From Jaltomata sinuosa (lineage: Eukaryota > Streptophyta > Magnoliopsida > Solanales > Solanaceae), in the NCBI GenBank assembly GCA_003996215.1, contig QJPP01000320.1, positions 40,216-104,215 on the forward strand: a DNA stretch of 64,000 bases. Reading direction: 5' to 3'. The notes below the pieces were generated by a model. It was given only the letters and a program-made list of their open reading frames with translations. It was not told the origin of the DNA and made no database searches. Each line of letters starts with the position of its first letter. The stretch's first letter is position 1. The position numbers and the translations under genes are program-made. Below, piece by piece: positions 1 through 10,966 of the stretch.

Positions 1-600
1 TCTCTCTTGATGTGTATGCTTTGTTGGATCCCGGTGCTTCCTTATCTTTTGTGACCCCTTATATAGCATGCAAATTTGAATTATGTCCTAAATTACTTTT
101 AGAACCCTTTTATGTTTCCACTCCAGTTGGTGAGTCAGTCTTAGCCAAAAGAATCTACTGAGATTGCCCTATCTCAGTCCTTTATAGAGTCACTTCAGCG
201 GATCTAGTAGAGTTGGAGATGACTGATTTTGATATCATTCTTGGTATGGACTGGTTGTATGCATGTTATGCTTCTTTTGATTGTCGTACTCGGGTTGTCA
301 ATTTCTAGTTTCCTAATGAACCCGTTGTAGAATGGCAAGGTAGTCCCCCTTCCTCGAGAGGTCATTTCATATCTTATCTTAAGACTAGGAAGATAATTTC
401 AAGGGGGTATGTTTATCACATAGAGCGGGTTATGGACACAGAGTTCGAAACCCCATCCTTTCAGTCTATTCCTATTGTGAATGAGTTTTCAAAAGTGTTT
501 CCCAAAGATTTTCCCGAAGTCTCTCCCGAGTAAGATATAGACTTTGGGATAGATCTTCTTCCGGATACAAATCCTATCTCTATTCCTCCCTATAGAATGG
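1..600 (+). pseudogene. Tek1 aspartic protease and protease-RT linker (remnant)
   Basis: Retroviral-type aspartic protease domain that would cut the gag-pol polyprotein. The active-site stretch LLDPGASLSF is readable near position 25 and keeps the Asp. Downstream come ILGMDWL, typical of gypsy proteases, and the linker leading to IDFGIDLLP. In-frame stops interrupt it, for example a TGA near 160, a TAG near 308 and a TAA near 531. Tek2 reads through at each of these places (54069-54830), so they are private lesions of Tek1. The upstream part is cut by the window edge. Confidence 0.85.
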
Positions 601-1440
601 CCCCCGCGGAACTTAAAGAGTTAAAAGATCAGTTGAAGGATCTTCTTGATAAAGGTTTTATCAGACCTATCATTTCTCCATGGGGTGCCCCAGTTTTGTT
701 TGTTCGAAAGAAAATGGCTCTCTTAGAATGTGTATTGACTACCATCAGTTGAACAAGGTCACAATCAAGAATAAGTATCCCATTCGTAGGATTGATGACT
801 TGTTTGATCAACTTCAGGGTGCTAGTTTCTTCTCCAAAATCGACCTTAGGTCCTGGTATCATCAACTTTATGTTAGAGAGTGCGATATTCTGAAGACAGC
901 CTTCAGAACTCGTTATGGTCATTATGAATTTATAGTGATGTATTTTGGTCTAACGAATGCTCCTGCAGCCTTTATGGATTTGATGAACCGTGTGTTCAAA
1001 CAATATTTGGATATGTTTGTGATTATTTTCATTGACTATATCCTCATTTACTCTCGGAGTGAGGAGGATCATGCGGATCACTTGAGGGTTGTGTTGCAAA
1101 CTCTCAAGGATAGAAAGTTGTTTGCTAAGTTTAGCAAGTGTGAGTTTTGGATGCAGTCTGTTGCATTTTTGGGTCATATTATGACTAAAGATGGTATTCG
1201 GGTTGATTCTCAAAATATAGAAGCAGTAAAGAACTGGCCTAGACCTACTTCTCCGTCTGATATTAAGAGTTTTTTGGGTTTGACTGGTTACTACAAGAGG
1301 TTTGTGGAAGGCTTTTCTTCCATTGCTGCCCCTTTGACCCAATTGACTCAGAAGAAGGTAAAATTTCAGTGGCCCGACTCGTGTGAGAAGAACTTTCAGG
1401 AATTGAAGACTAGATTGACCACTACTCCAGTGTTAGCTAT
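601..1440 (+). pseudogene. Tek1 reverse transcriptase (inactive)
   Basis: RNA-dependent DNA polymerase domain of a gypsy element. Readable blocks are GFIRPIISPWGAPVLF, then MCIDYHQLNKV, FSKIDLRSWYHQL, FGLTNAPAAFMDLMN and the YxDD-equivalent box. That box reads FIDYILIYSRS: the second catalytic Asp is Tyr (codon 1037-1039), which should abolish polymerase activity. A one-base deletion near 713, seen by comparison with Tek2, breaks the frame between the first two blocks. The reading frame is then open from 680 to 1513. Confidence 0.93.
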
Positions 1441-2107
1441 ACTCGAGGGCTTAGATAAGTTTGTTGTGTATTGTGATGCTTCTAGGATTGGCTTGGGTTG
1501 TGTCTTGATGTAGCGTGGTAAGGTGATTGCTTATGCTTCGAGACAGCTTATGACTCATGAGAAGAACTATCCTACTCATGATCTTGAGTTGGCAGCCGTG
1601 GTCTTTGCTTTGAAGATTTGGAGGCATTCTTTGTATGGGGTGCATGTGGATGTATTCACCGATCATAAGAGCCGTCAATATGTGTTCACTCAAAAGGAAT
1701 TGAATTTGCGAGAAAGAAGATGGCTTGAGCTTCTTAAGGATTATGATATGAGTGTGCTTTACCATCCGGTTAAGGCCAATGTTGTGGCAGATTCTTTGAG
1801 TAGATTGTCCATGGGGAGTGTAGCTTCTATTGAAGAGGGAAAGAAGGAATTGGTAAAAGAGGTTCATAGGCTTGCTCAGTTGGGAGTTCGCCTTATGGAC
1901 TCGACCGAATGTGGTGTAATTGTGCAAAATGGTTTCGAATCTTCCTTAGTGGCCGAGGTAAAGGCAAGGCAAGATGATGATCCAATTTTACTTAAGCTTA
2001 AGGGTGCAGTTCATCAGCAATGGGTTGAGGTTTTCTCCCAAGAGGGAGATGGTGTGCTTCGCTACCAGGGTCGTTTATGTGTAACAAATATTGATGGGTT
2101 GAGATAG
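1441..2107 (+). pseudogene. Tek1 RNase H and connection domain (remnant)
   Basis: RNase H domain that degrades the RNA strand of the RNA/DNA hybrid. The four acidic positions are visible: YCDAS, DLELAA, FTDHKS and the late ADSLSRL. A TAG at 1511-1513 sits after GLGCVLM where related elements have Gln, which fits a CAG to TAG change. The frame then runs open from 1523 to a TAG at 2105-2107. That second stop, in the linker before integrase, is also present at the equivalent place in Tek2. Confidence 0.88.
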
Positions 2108-3151
2108 CAGATTCTGACTGAGGCTCACAGTTCTAGATATTCCATCAATCCGGGTGGTACTAAGATGTACTGTGATCTACAGGAAGTCTTTTGATGGAAT
2201 AGTATGAAGAAGGACATAGCCGGGTTTGTGGCTAAGTGTACCAACTGTCAACAAGTCAAAGTGGAACATCAAAGGCCGGGTGGCATGCTTCAAGATATTG
2301 ACCTTCCCACTTGGAAATGGGAAGGAATCAATATGGATTTTATTATGGGTTTGCCTCGTACTCGAAGGCAACATGATTCCATTTGGGTGATTGTCAACCG
2401 GATGACCAAGTCATCCTATTTCTTGGCTGTTAAAACTACTGATTCAGCAGACGACTATGCCAGACTCTACATCCAGGAGATAGTTCGATTGTATGGTGTT
2501 CCCTTGTCTATCATTTTTGACAGAGGTCCTCAGTTTACATCTCAGTTTTGGAGATCATTTCAGAAAGGTCTTGGTACTCAGGTGAAGCTTAGCACAGCTT
2601 TCCATCCTCAGACAGACGGCTAGGCAGAGCATACTATTCAGACTTTGGAGGATATGTTGAGAGAATGTGTGATTTATTTCAAAGGTAATTGGGATGATCA
2701 CTTACCTCTTATCGAGTTTGCCTACAACAACAACTTTCACTCTAGCATCCAGATGGCTCCATATGAGGTACTTTAGGGCCGGAGGTGTAGATATCCTATT
2801 GGTTGGTTCGAGGTTGGTGAGGCAGCCTTGATTGGTCCAGATTTTGGTCATGAGACTACGGAGAAAGTTTAGCTTATTAGGGAGAGGTTAAAGACTGCTC
2901 AGAGTCGACAGAAATCTTATGTGGATGTGAGGAGAAGGGAGTTGGAATTTGAGGTTGAGGATTGGGTTTTCCTTAAGGTGTCACCCATGAAGGGTGTGAT
3001 GAGGTTTGGCAAGAAAGGAAAGCTTAGTCCTCATTTTGTAGGTCTTTATCGAATTCTGAGGAAGGTTGGTAAGGTTGCTTATGACTTGGATTTGCCATCG
3101 GAGTTGGAAGCGGTTCATCTAGTTTTCCTTGTTGAAGAAGTGTGTTGGTGA
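2108..3151 (+). pseudogene. Tek1 integrase (inactive)
   Basis: DDE integrase. The zinc-binding HHCC region is readable around 2125-2260 (ending CTNCQQVK), but the second His is Asn (SINPGG). In the core, the first catalytic Asp is replaced by Asn (codon 2396-2398, VIVNRMTKSS); the second Asp (FDRGPQFTS) and the Glu (AEHTIQ) are kept. Stops interrupt the frame, including a TAG just before AEHTIQ and others near 2775 and 2870. The C-terminal part (VSPMKGVMRFGKKGKLSP) is open at 2921-3151. Loss of both a zinc ligand and a catalytic Asp makes activity very unlikely. Confidence 0.92.
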
Positions 3152-3383
3152 TCTGACCTTGATTGTTCCTTTGGAAGATGTGGGAGTGAAGGATAGTCTC
3201 ACTTATGAAGAGGTTCCTATGGAGATCCTTGATCGTCAGGTTCGGAGGGTGAGAAATAAAGAAGTCGCTTCGGTGAAAGTCCTTTGGAGGAATCAACTTT
3301 TTGAGGGTGCTACTTGGGAAGCGAAAGAGGCCATGAAGGCCAAATATCCTCATCTCTTTCCTTCCGATTTAGTTCCAGCTTGA
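3129..3383 (+). pseudogene. Tek1 integrase C-terminal chromodomain
   Basis: Chromodomain at the C-terminus of a chromovirus integrase, thought to guide integration into heterochromatin. Readable core: VPMEILDRQVRRVRNKE, VKVLWRNQ, ATWEAKEAMKAKYPHLF. It is out of frame with the preceding segment because of an eight-base deletion near 3125-3135, judged against Tek2, where the two parts are one open frame (56116-56754). The stop at 3381-3383 matches the Tek2 stop, so the C-terminus is native. Confidence 0.88.
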
Positions 3384-3603
3384 GGTACTAGTTTCCTCTT
3401 TAGTATGTCCCTCCGATTCTATTCCATCAGTTCCTCTTATGATTCTAGCATGCATCCATGTTTTATGAAGTTAGTTTATCATGTTTTCAAGTTGAGAAGT
3501 TCAGTTTTCATGATGTTTCCTTGATTTCCATGTTTTGATATTTGGTTGGGCTATTTCCCCCCTCAGTTTTCCTTGTTTAGCCTTCATTCTTGGATGAATG
3601 ATC

Positions 3604-3618
3604 CCAAGGGGGATATAT
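3604..3618 (+). other. Tek1 polypurine tract
   Basis: Purine-rich run (CAAGGGGGATATAT) directly before the TG of the 3' LTR. It is the expected plus-strand primer site for reverse transcription. Tek2 has the equivalent CCCAAAGGGGAGATAT before 56989. Confidence 0.8.
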
Positions 3619-3689
3619 TGTAACACCCCGGAAACATATCCAGCTATTTAAGTTGAAGCCTCATAAAATTTTCATTTTTCAGAAATAAT

Positions 3690-4190
3690 GGATCCAAACC
3701 ACGGACCATGGTTCGAACCACGAGTCATGGAAAGGAATTCATGGTTCAGTAATGCAAGGTTTGCCTCTGGTCTGAGAACCACGAGTGGGTTATACGGACC
3801 GTAGTTCATTCTACAGGTCATGATTCCACTCGTGGAATCAGACTTGTAAGCTGACCATACTCCCAGAAACCACGAGTTCAAACGGCGACTCGTCGTTCAA
3901 ATGACGGGTCTGTCCTGTTGACTCATGGAATGAGTTCAGAGGATTGAAATGTTCCCAAGTTTCATGACTCGACTCTACGACCCATCATCCCAACGATGGA
4001 CCGTAGTCTTGAGTCATGGTTTGACCAGGAGTCAACTGAGCTCCCTGTGACGACGACTCCAAATGACGACCCATCGTCCAGTCTACGGGTCCATCCTGTT
4101 GACCCATAAAAATTCTTCCACGACCTAAATTCTTAGCCAGGAACCACGGGTCATGGTTCAAATAATGATCCGTGAAATCCAACCGTAGAA
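3690..4190. repeat. Array of short imperfect palindromes in Tek1 LTR
   Basis: Many variants of two related motifs, CCACGAGTCATGG-like and GACGACCCGTCGTC-like, on both strands, including the perfect GGTTCGAACC. The same kind of array occurs at the matching place in the Tek2 LTRs (49735-50150, 50600-51010, 57055-57480). Confidence 0.75.
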
Positions 4191-4846
4191 CCTAAAGCTG
4201 ACCAAATTGCTTGATTTTTCTAAGTAAAGTCCCAGGGGTATTTTGGTCTTTTCCCATACTTTTAACTCCTAAGTGAGGCCGTTTTGACTATTTCAAGTAG
4301 GGTTTTCACCTTTATTACCCTAAGCTCCTCCTAAATCATTCATTCACCTCCCAAAAGAAGAAAAGTTCTTCCTCAAGCTTCAAGTCTCCAAGCTCTAAGT
4401 CAAGCCTCCTAAGTCTTTTCCATTGAAGTGGGTTATCTTCACCCAAGGTATGTGCATATTTAACAATGGATTCCTCTCACCCTTGTGCCCAAAATCTCCA
4501 ATTCTTATGTTGAATTATGAACTTATGAAATTAGGGTTTTGATCTAAATTTGGAGAAAGTTTATGTAATCAGTTTCTATGTCTAAATTCATGGTTTCTTA
4601 TTGATTTTACATAAATTGTTCATGATTCCTTCATTGGTTTTAAAAGCCCATGTATTAAAGTTAGGTTCTAGCATGATTTCATTGAATTGCATGATTTTAA
4701 GTGAAAGTTTACATGTTTAGATAACATGTCTTTATGTATCTTATGAAATTGCATGCCCACCTATTCAAGTATGAATTTAGAAAGGGAAAAGTATATTTTG
4801 AGTTATGGCTATGCACATTCTTTAGATGTATGATTTTGAATTGCAT

Positions 4847-5032
4847 GACATTAGATATGTCACCAGTTATAAACAGTTTTGACATCAGATATGTCACCAG
4901 TTATAAACAGTTTTGACATCAGATATGTCACCAGTTATGAACAATTTTGACATCAGATATGTCACCAGTTATGAACAGTTTTGACTTCAGTTATGTCACT
5001 AGTTATGAACAGTTTTTGCATCAGATATGCCC
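4847..5032 (+). repeat. 34-bp minisatellite in Tek1 LTR
   Basis: Five successive copies start at 4847, 4881, 4915, 4949 and 4983, followed by a decayed partial copy. Unit core: GACATCAGATATGTCACCAG. It is absent from the Tek2 LTRs, so it expanded in the Tek1 lineage or in this copy. Confidence 0.9.
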
Positions 5033-5517
5033 AATATTATATGAGCTATATGTATATGTTTTGGGAGTAGTATTTAGCACCGAGTTAGACTGGGTGAGAG
5101 TACCCTTAGTCCCAGAACTATGTGCCCCCGTAGGTTTGCAAGTCCCCTCTGTTGGGCATTAGTTTTTAATGATCACGCCACAGTCATGCCTTTATACCCT
5201 GGCAAGGTATATTGGGTCCTCTCGATGGGGCTTAATATCAGATTCCATGTGGCTCACATGTTCTATATCGGTTAGAGAACCTCTCACAGAAACAGTTTAT
5301 GCTTTAAAGATGTACTTGACTCTTATTCAGAATTCAGACTTTTGTTTACGATCATGTTTTCAGCTTATGGTGTTTCATAGAGTCACTCGCATCCAGTTTT
5401 ACCTTTAAAGTATGATTTCGATTGCTAAAGCATACTCAACATGTTCTAAACTATTTATCATGTTCATGCATCGCTCACATACTCGGTACATCCTATAGTA
5501 CTGACGAATATCTTGCG

Positions 5518-5538
5518 CTGCATCCTTTGATGATGCAG
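5518..5538 (+). other. LTR hairpin, CTGCATC / GATGCAG, 7-nt loop (Tek1)
   Basis: Perfect 7-bp arms around a 7-nt loop (CTTTGAT), 383 bp before the LTR 3' end. A hairpin at nearly the same distance occurs in every other LTR here. Its role is unknown; the R/U5 or polyadenylation region is an inference. Confidence 0.7.
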
Positions 5539-5921
5539 ATTAAGGTATACCTCCACAGATTCGTGGCTAGAGTTTCTCGGCCACACCCAGAAAGCTGTTG
5601 GTGAGTCCTCTTAGGTCGAGGACTAGTTATGTTTCTAGCTTTGTTGGATTTCATTTCCGTACTTCGAGTTAGCTAGGGTCTTGTCCTAGTAACTCCTTAT
5701 GTTATTATTAGAGGCTTTCAGACATAGACTGTATGAAACCCTTCAGGGGTGTCGTATCTCTTGACTCGACTATCTACCTTATGCTATGTTGTCTTTATCC
5801 TTAATACTTCCGCTATGTTTCCTTTATGTATGCCTGAGAATGCTATGACCAAGGTTTAGCCTGGGATCCTTGTGGTCCTAAGTCCGGTGTTACATCTAGG
5901 GGGTAACCTCAGAGCGTGACA

Positions 5922-7242
5922 CTACTCCTCGAATAAATCCGAATGTCATCGATGAACACAATCACAAATGAATCTAAGTAGGCACTGAACACACTGTTCA
6001 TCAACTCCATAAATGTTGCTGGGGCATTAGTCAGCCCAAAAGACATGACTAGGAACTCATAATGGCCATATCGAGTCCTAAATGCAGTCTTTGGGATGTC
6101 CTTAACCCTAATCCTCAATTGGTGATAACCGGACCTCAAATCTATCTTAGAGAACACTGCTGCACCCTGTAGCTGGTCAAACAAATTGTCAATACGCGAC
6201 ATCAGATATCTGTTCTTAATGATCAACTTATTTAACTACCTATAGTCGATACACATATGCATAGACCCGTCCTTCTTCTTCACAAATAGATTTGGAGTAC
6301 CCCACAGAGAGACACTAGGCCTGATGAACCCTCTACTAAACAGATCCTGGAGCTGATCCTTAAGCTCCCTCAACTCAGCAGGTGCTATCTGATATGGTGG
6401 AATAGAAATGGGCTTGAGGCCCAGCTCGACATCGATACCAAAATCAATGTCACAATCAGGAGGAAGACCCGGAAGATCAAAAGGAAACACATCCAAATAC
6501 TCGCAAACCACATGAACACACTCAAGAGGAGGTGTGGTGGCACTAGTATCACGGATGTAGGCAAGATAAGCTAAGCACTCCATCCCAACCAACCGATGGG
6601 TGCTCAAAAAAGATATAACTCCCCTCAACAAGTGGCTATTGGTTCCCTTCCATATGATAGGAAAGATACCAGGCATCCAAAGAGTGACAGTTTTGGCGAA
6701 GCAATCCAAGACCGCATGATAAGGAGACAACCAATCCATGCCCAAGATCACATCAAAATCCACCACATCAAGAAAAACCAAGTCTACCCACGTATTGTAC
6801 CCCAAGATAGTCACCACACAAGCCCAATACACCTGATCCACTACTAAAGAATCACCTACTGGGGTAGATACACGCAAGGGAACAGACAAGGACTCACAAG
6901 CAAACTCTAGACGAGTAGCATAATAAGCAAATGCATATGAGAATGTAGACCCTGGATCAAACAAAGCAGAAGCAGACTGATGGCAAACAATGATTGTACC
7001 TGTGAAGCACCTGAAGCCTCGACCTCTGTCCGGCCCGGAACTGCATACATGTGGCCTCAACCGCCACGACCACCTGACCTATCAGACTGAGGACCACCTC
7101 TAGTACCATGAGAACCACCCCTACTACCCTGTGAACTGCCTCTAGCTAGTGGCGCTGGAGCCTTGAGGGCCTGAACTAACTGATCATATCGCCTCGAGTG
7201 CTGTACCATCAGACACTCTTTAACAAAGTGGCTTGCCTTGCC
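5922..7242 (-). pseudogene. Element A gag end, protease and reverse transcriptase start
   Basis: One nearly open minus-strand frame. It begins with the second half of a gag zinc knuckle (SHFVKEC, 7200-7242) and a Gly/Ser/Arg-rich stretch. The protease follows, with active site ALFDPGSTFSY and ILGMDWL, then the linker IDFGIDVELGL. RT blocks run from GFIRPSVSLWG through CIDYR, DLRSGYHQLRI and FGLTNAPATF to an intact FIDD box. The only stop seen between 7060 and 5922 is a TAG at about 6236, where the family has Gln (CAG to TAG). The frame ends abruptly at 5922, where Tek1 inserted. Confidence 0.92.
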
Positions 7243-9819
7243 TGTCACGACCCAATCTACCGAGCCGTGCGGACACCTACTCTAATCACCTAGAAAGACG
7301 AACTCTTACCACCCGTCCAACAGGTAACTTGCAGAATTAAAGTAAAACATCAAATTAAGCCATCTTTATACATAATTGAAATCCTTTCTTTACAAAAAAT
7401 CCTGTTCAGAAATAGGCTACATAATAAATTGCGAAAAAAACTTTACAACATTATAAAAACACCCTCCCCTAGGATCTAGTCTAAATAGGTACAAGAGCTA
7501 CTATAAGATGACATAAAGAGATAAAAGACCCAACTTTTGTCATGGAAAATGAGGACAAAAGTTGCTGGAGATCTCATTGCCGCGAACCTATGAAACATCA
7601 CTAACCTACAACTAGACTATACCAAAAGATATAGCAAGGGTAGAGTCAGTACAAACACACGTACTGGTAGGCATCATCGGTCGACCCGAATCCACTCTTA
7701 CCATCATATAAGAAAACCAGGAAATACATGACCGAAATTAAATAACTTGGTTTCCAACCCCACGTTCTTCCGCTGCCAACTCCCTCATTCTCAAGGCTTC
7801 CAAGTCACACTAACCTTAGACTTCCTAAGCCTTACCTTATCCCTGACTTCAAAAGTCACCTTACCCTTCACAGATGTCTATGTCCATACCTGGACTACCC
7901 TTCCCTTACCTAAGTCCACTGTTCTAACTATCCTTCTGACTTAGCGCGTCTAACTGCCAACTCAACCATGTATACTCGTAACATTGCTCACCAGGATCCA
8001 ACCCTCCATGGATCTCTAGTAAACCTTCTAATAAATGTGCAATAGCCAGGACCACAACCCCAGACTCTCAGTCTATCCACCACATACGATCCACCCAGCA
8101 ACCCTTGCTACATTTAATGACAACCCTAGAGTTACATCTAATCCCCTTACTGCACATGACCCGGACCCTCTAAGGATCCCCTTAACCACACCCAAGTGTC
8201 CAACCTGCTACCCCGGTCTACACCAAGACCAACCCTTAGCTCAGAAATCATAATTAACCCCTGACCGCCCTTATTACACTTATTGGCAATAACTCCTGAA
8301 CGTAAGCCTCTTTCACATAGTCCAGACTCACCCCGAGATCCCCCTTCTAGACTATACACATGTACCTTGAAATCAACCCGGCCTAAACAAGGACCCACAC
8401 AATATCGATGAACAACCCAGCCTAAACCAAGACCAATCACAGCAGTTATATAGAAATTCTCGGCCACTCAAGGACCACCAAACAATAGTACCCTTCAAAT
8501 AAATAACTTGGTCCACTCATAGAACCAATATCAAGTATCACATTCAGTAAAATAACCCGGTCCACACACAGAACCGATATCAGCCAATGCAATACAATAA
8601 TCAATGAACCAATGCAAGATGCAATAAAGTAAACCCATACCAGGCGTGGCTAGTTACATGTTAAATAAAAAGGGTGAATTGGGGAAATTGTCTTTAGACG
8701 GGAATGAATGGTTCGTAGTTGTACCTGGAAAGGGGTAGGTGATGGCTTATGAATTTTTGTGAATGTGTATATTAATGTACTCATGTCTAAGTGATTGTAT
8801 GCATTACATTGCTTAGAAAAGTTGTGTGGAATGTCTAGTTCCTGATTACAGTCTGTGATTGAACGGTATTTACTTGTTGGTTTTACAAGTTGTGTGTGTT
8901 CATATATTGACTGTGGTTTGTTGATATTAGGTTAGCTCGGGTACCATGCTTGGTACGGGTATCACAAATGGTTGGCATGGGTACCACGCCTGGTATGGGC
9001 ATAATATTAAACACACAAACATACTACACGATTCTCTTCCAAACCTTAGCAAGACCTCCGCTAAGCCTCAAGCCCTAAATATTCCTGAAACCCCACCTAG
9101 GAGTTTCCTATCCCCTTTTCCCAGCACTTTCCTGGTTCCCCGAACCTTCCCGACGTACCAGTCCATCAACCCATCATTTTATGTCAACAAAATAAATAAG
9201 TTAACCACATAATACCATTAACAAAACCCACCGTTTACTCTGTACATCCTAGAAACAACACAACAATTCCTGAATCTGCCAGACTCCGTGCACGAAGGCC
9301 TAAAACATGGATTCTCCATTTCTACTGTACAAGGTACAAAAAGTAAACAGGTCTAACTACTCATAAAACCTAGCCTACCTGGGTGCCAGCAGCTGTAATG
9401 ATGCATTTTTGGCTCCGTGGTTGCGTTCTCGGCTAAAAAATAATCCTAGAATCTGTTGTTCCATGTCCCTTAAGCCATGACCTCTCCTCCTCATGATTTC
9501 CCAGCCTTGGAGCAGCATGGGAGGGTTTTTGGAGGAACCCTTGTATGTTGTCCAACTGAGGAGATGAGACTTTTTAATAAAAATCCTGTCACAGGTTCTG
9601 TCTCCCGTAACCCTGCTATAGTGTTCCGCCTTACCGCGACAACGGTGCTGCTATAGCAGAATAATTACCGCTATAGCAGTGTGATATCAGCCCGGATTCT
9701 TTCCAAAAATCAGAAATTTTTCATGACGTCACCCTATTTATTTCGAATGTATTTTTAACCATTTCCCCAAATTTATGAAATCGGGAAAAATTAACATAAT
9801 GATGGACCTGGCCGTTACA
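7243..9819 (-). repeat. Element B 3' LTR (2577 bp), with internal inversion
   Basis: Begins TGTCACGACCC on the plus strand, that is CGTGACA at the LTR 3' end, and closes GTTACA at 9819. It is collinear with 13336-15931 except for about 8650-8983, which is inverted. Hairpin arms CAGTAC/GTACTG lie at 7647-7666. GCTATAGC-type palindromes occur at 9610-9690. Confidence 0.9.
8634..8999. repeat. Inverted segment bounded by 16-bp inverted repeats
   Basis: The arms CCCATACCAGGCGTGG (8634-8649) and its exact complement (8984-8999) bound about 334 bp. This segment is the reverse complement of the matching part of the other LTR (roughly 14760-15110). In the other LTR the arm sequence belongs to three tandem copies of a roughly 41-bp repeat (14720-14830). 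Confidence 0.88.
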
Positions 9820-10966
9820 ACAGATATCAATTTACCCATCGTTCATCCCCAAACGATCCCGAATCAAATCGGAGGAGAGAAAATGACCCAGGATTCTTAC
9901 CGTCCCAAGTGACCGCGTAACTATAGGACCTAAGCAAGTTGTCGAACCTTCGCTTTACAGATCTAACCGACCAAGGGGAAATCTATTATTACCTCATCCC
10001 GATGAAGGATTTATGGGACTCACAAGGACTATCACACGTGTCTCCATCCCGAGCACCCAAGAATTCCAGGGCCTCGTGTCATATTGGATTGGACGAATTT
10101 GAAAAGACCTGGGAGAACTTTTCCCGTACCTAAACTGACTGGTCATCCGCTATAGAAGACAATTTACAGCTATAGCAGTCTTACTATCGCGGACAGTCGA
10201 CCGCTATAGCGGTTAACAACAGAATGAAATTGGGGAGAAATGGATTTCTCCCCTCATTCTTCCACATTCTACTCAAACACTACACTTTCTCTCCCGATCG
10301 TCCCACTCCCAACGTCGAAAATTTCTGGGTATTAATCGTACTTACTCTCTTCTTTACTCCTTGCACTAATTTGTACATGAATGTGGTAGAATTTTAGGAA
10401 CTTGTAGCATATTTGAAGTGGGTTTGGACTTTAACTTTTGGTTGGATTTCTGTCGGATTCCCAAAGCATGGATGCTTCCCTTACATTTACAACGCCTCCA
10501 AAGCATTCTGGGCGTAAGGATTATACTAATGTTGGCCAAAAATGGGCCAAAAATGGGTGGGGAAAGTGAAGGGTTGTTTCTTGAACAAAATAGTGATTCG
10601 GGTGGATTTTAGGGGTTATTATCCCCAATATTTTGTAGAAACTAGCAATGGGGTACTTTGGGTAGGTAGATATGGTCTTGGAATGACAAAATCAGAGTTT
10701 TGTACCAAGGGGCGCCATTGATGCACCCCTTGAAGATCTGGAACGATGAAGACCGCTATAGCGGTAGGGCTCTGCTATGGCGGTCCCGCTACAACAGATA
10801 TTTCACCGCTATAGTGGTCCCGCTATCACGGACGCACCACCTTCTATAGCGGAAGGCTGCAAACCAGTGGACTTCCCAAGTTACGCTTAGAAAAATCTTC
10901 CTCCCCCTTTTCGTGTCCTATTACTCTTCTAATCCCGTTTCCTTCTTACCCTTGCAGGATAACACA
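9820..10966. other. Element B interior upstream of the antisense ORF
   Basis: No coding region supported. It contains CCGCTATAGCGG palindromes at 10201-10212 and 10753-10764, with variants around 10147-10200 and 10780-10855. A splice-acceptor-like pyrimidine run ending TTGCAG precedes the ORF start at 10967. No clear polypurine tract for B is visible next to 9819. Confidence 0.6.

Larger units (their letters stand above)
1..5921 (+). mobile_element. Tek1, Ty3/gypsy chromovirus, 3' part
   Basis: Retrotransposon entering from the left edge. In order it shows a protease end, reverse transcriptase, RNase H, integrase, chromodomain, polypurine tract and a complete 3' LTR ending in CA at 5921. The gag and 5' LTR lie outside the window. 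The order RT-RNase H-integrase-chromodomain is that of plant chromoviruses (Tekay/Del type). Tek1 belongs to the same family as Tek2, since the two align along the whole pol and LTR. It lies in opposite orientation inside the RT gene of element A, which resumes at 5922. Stops, frameshifts and lost catalytic residues show it is dead. Confidence 0.93.
3619..5921 (+). repeat. Tek1 3' LTR (2303 bp)
   Basis: Starts TGTAACACCCCGG and ends GCGTGACA, both matching the Tek2 LTR ends. It is about 170 bp longer than the Tek2 LTRs, largely because of a private 34-bp minisatellite. It contains an array of imperfect palindromes (3690-4190) and a 7-bp stem, 7-nt loop hairpin at 5518-5538. It abuts element A's RT on the minus strand at 5922, so the predicted 5-bp target duplication is CTACT (5922-5926), with its partner outside the window. 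Confidence 0.92.
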
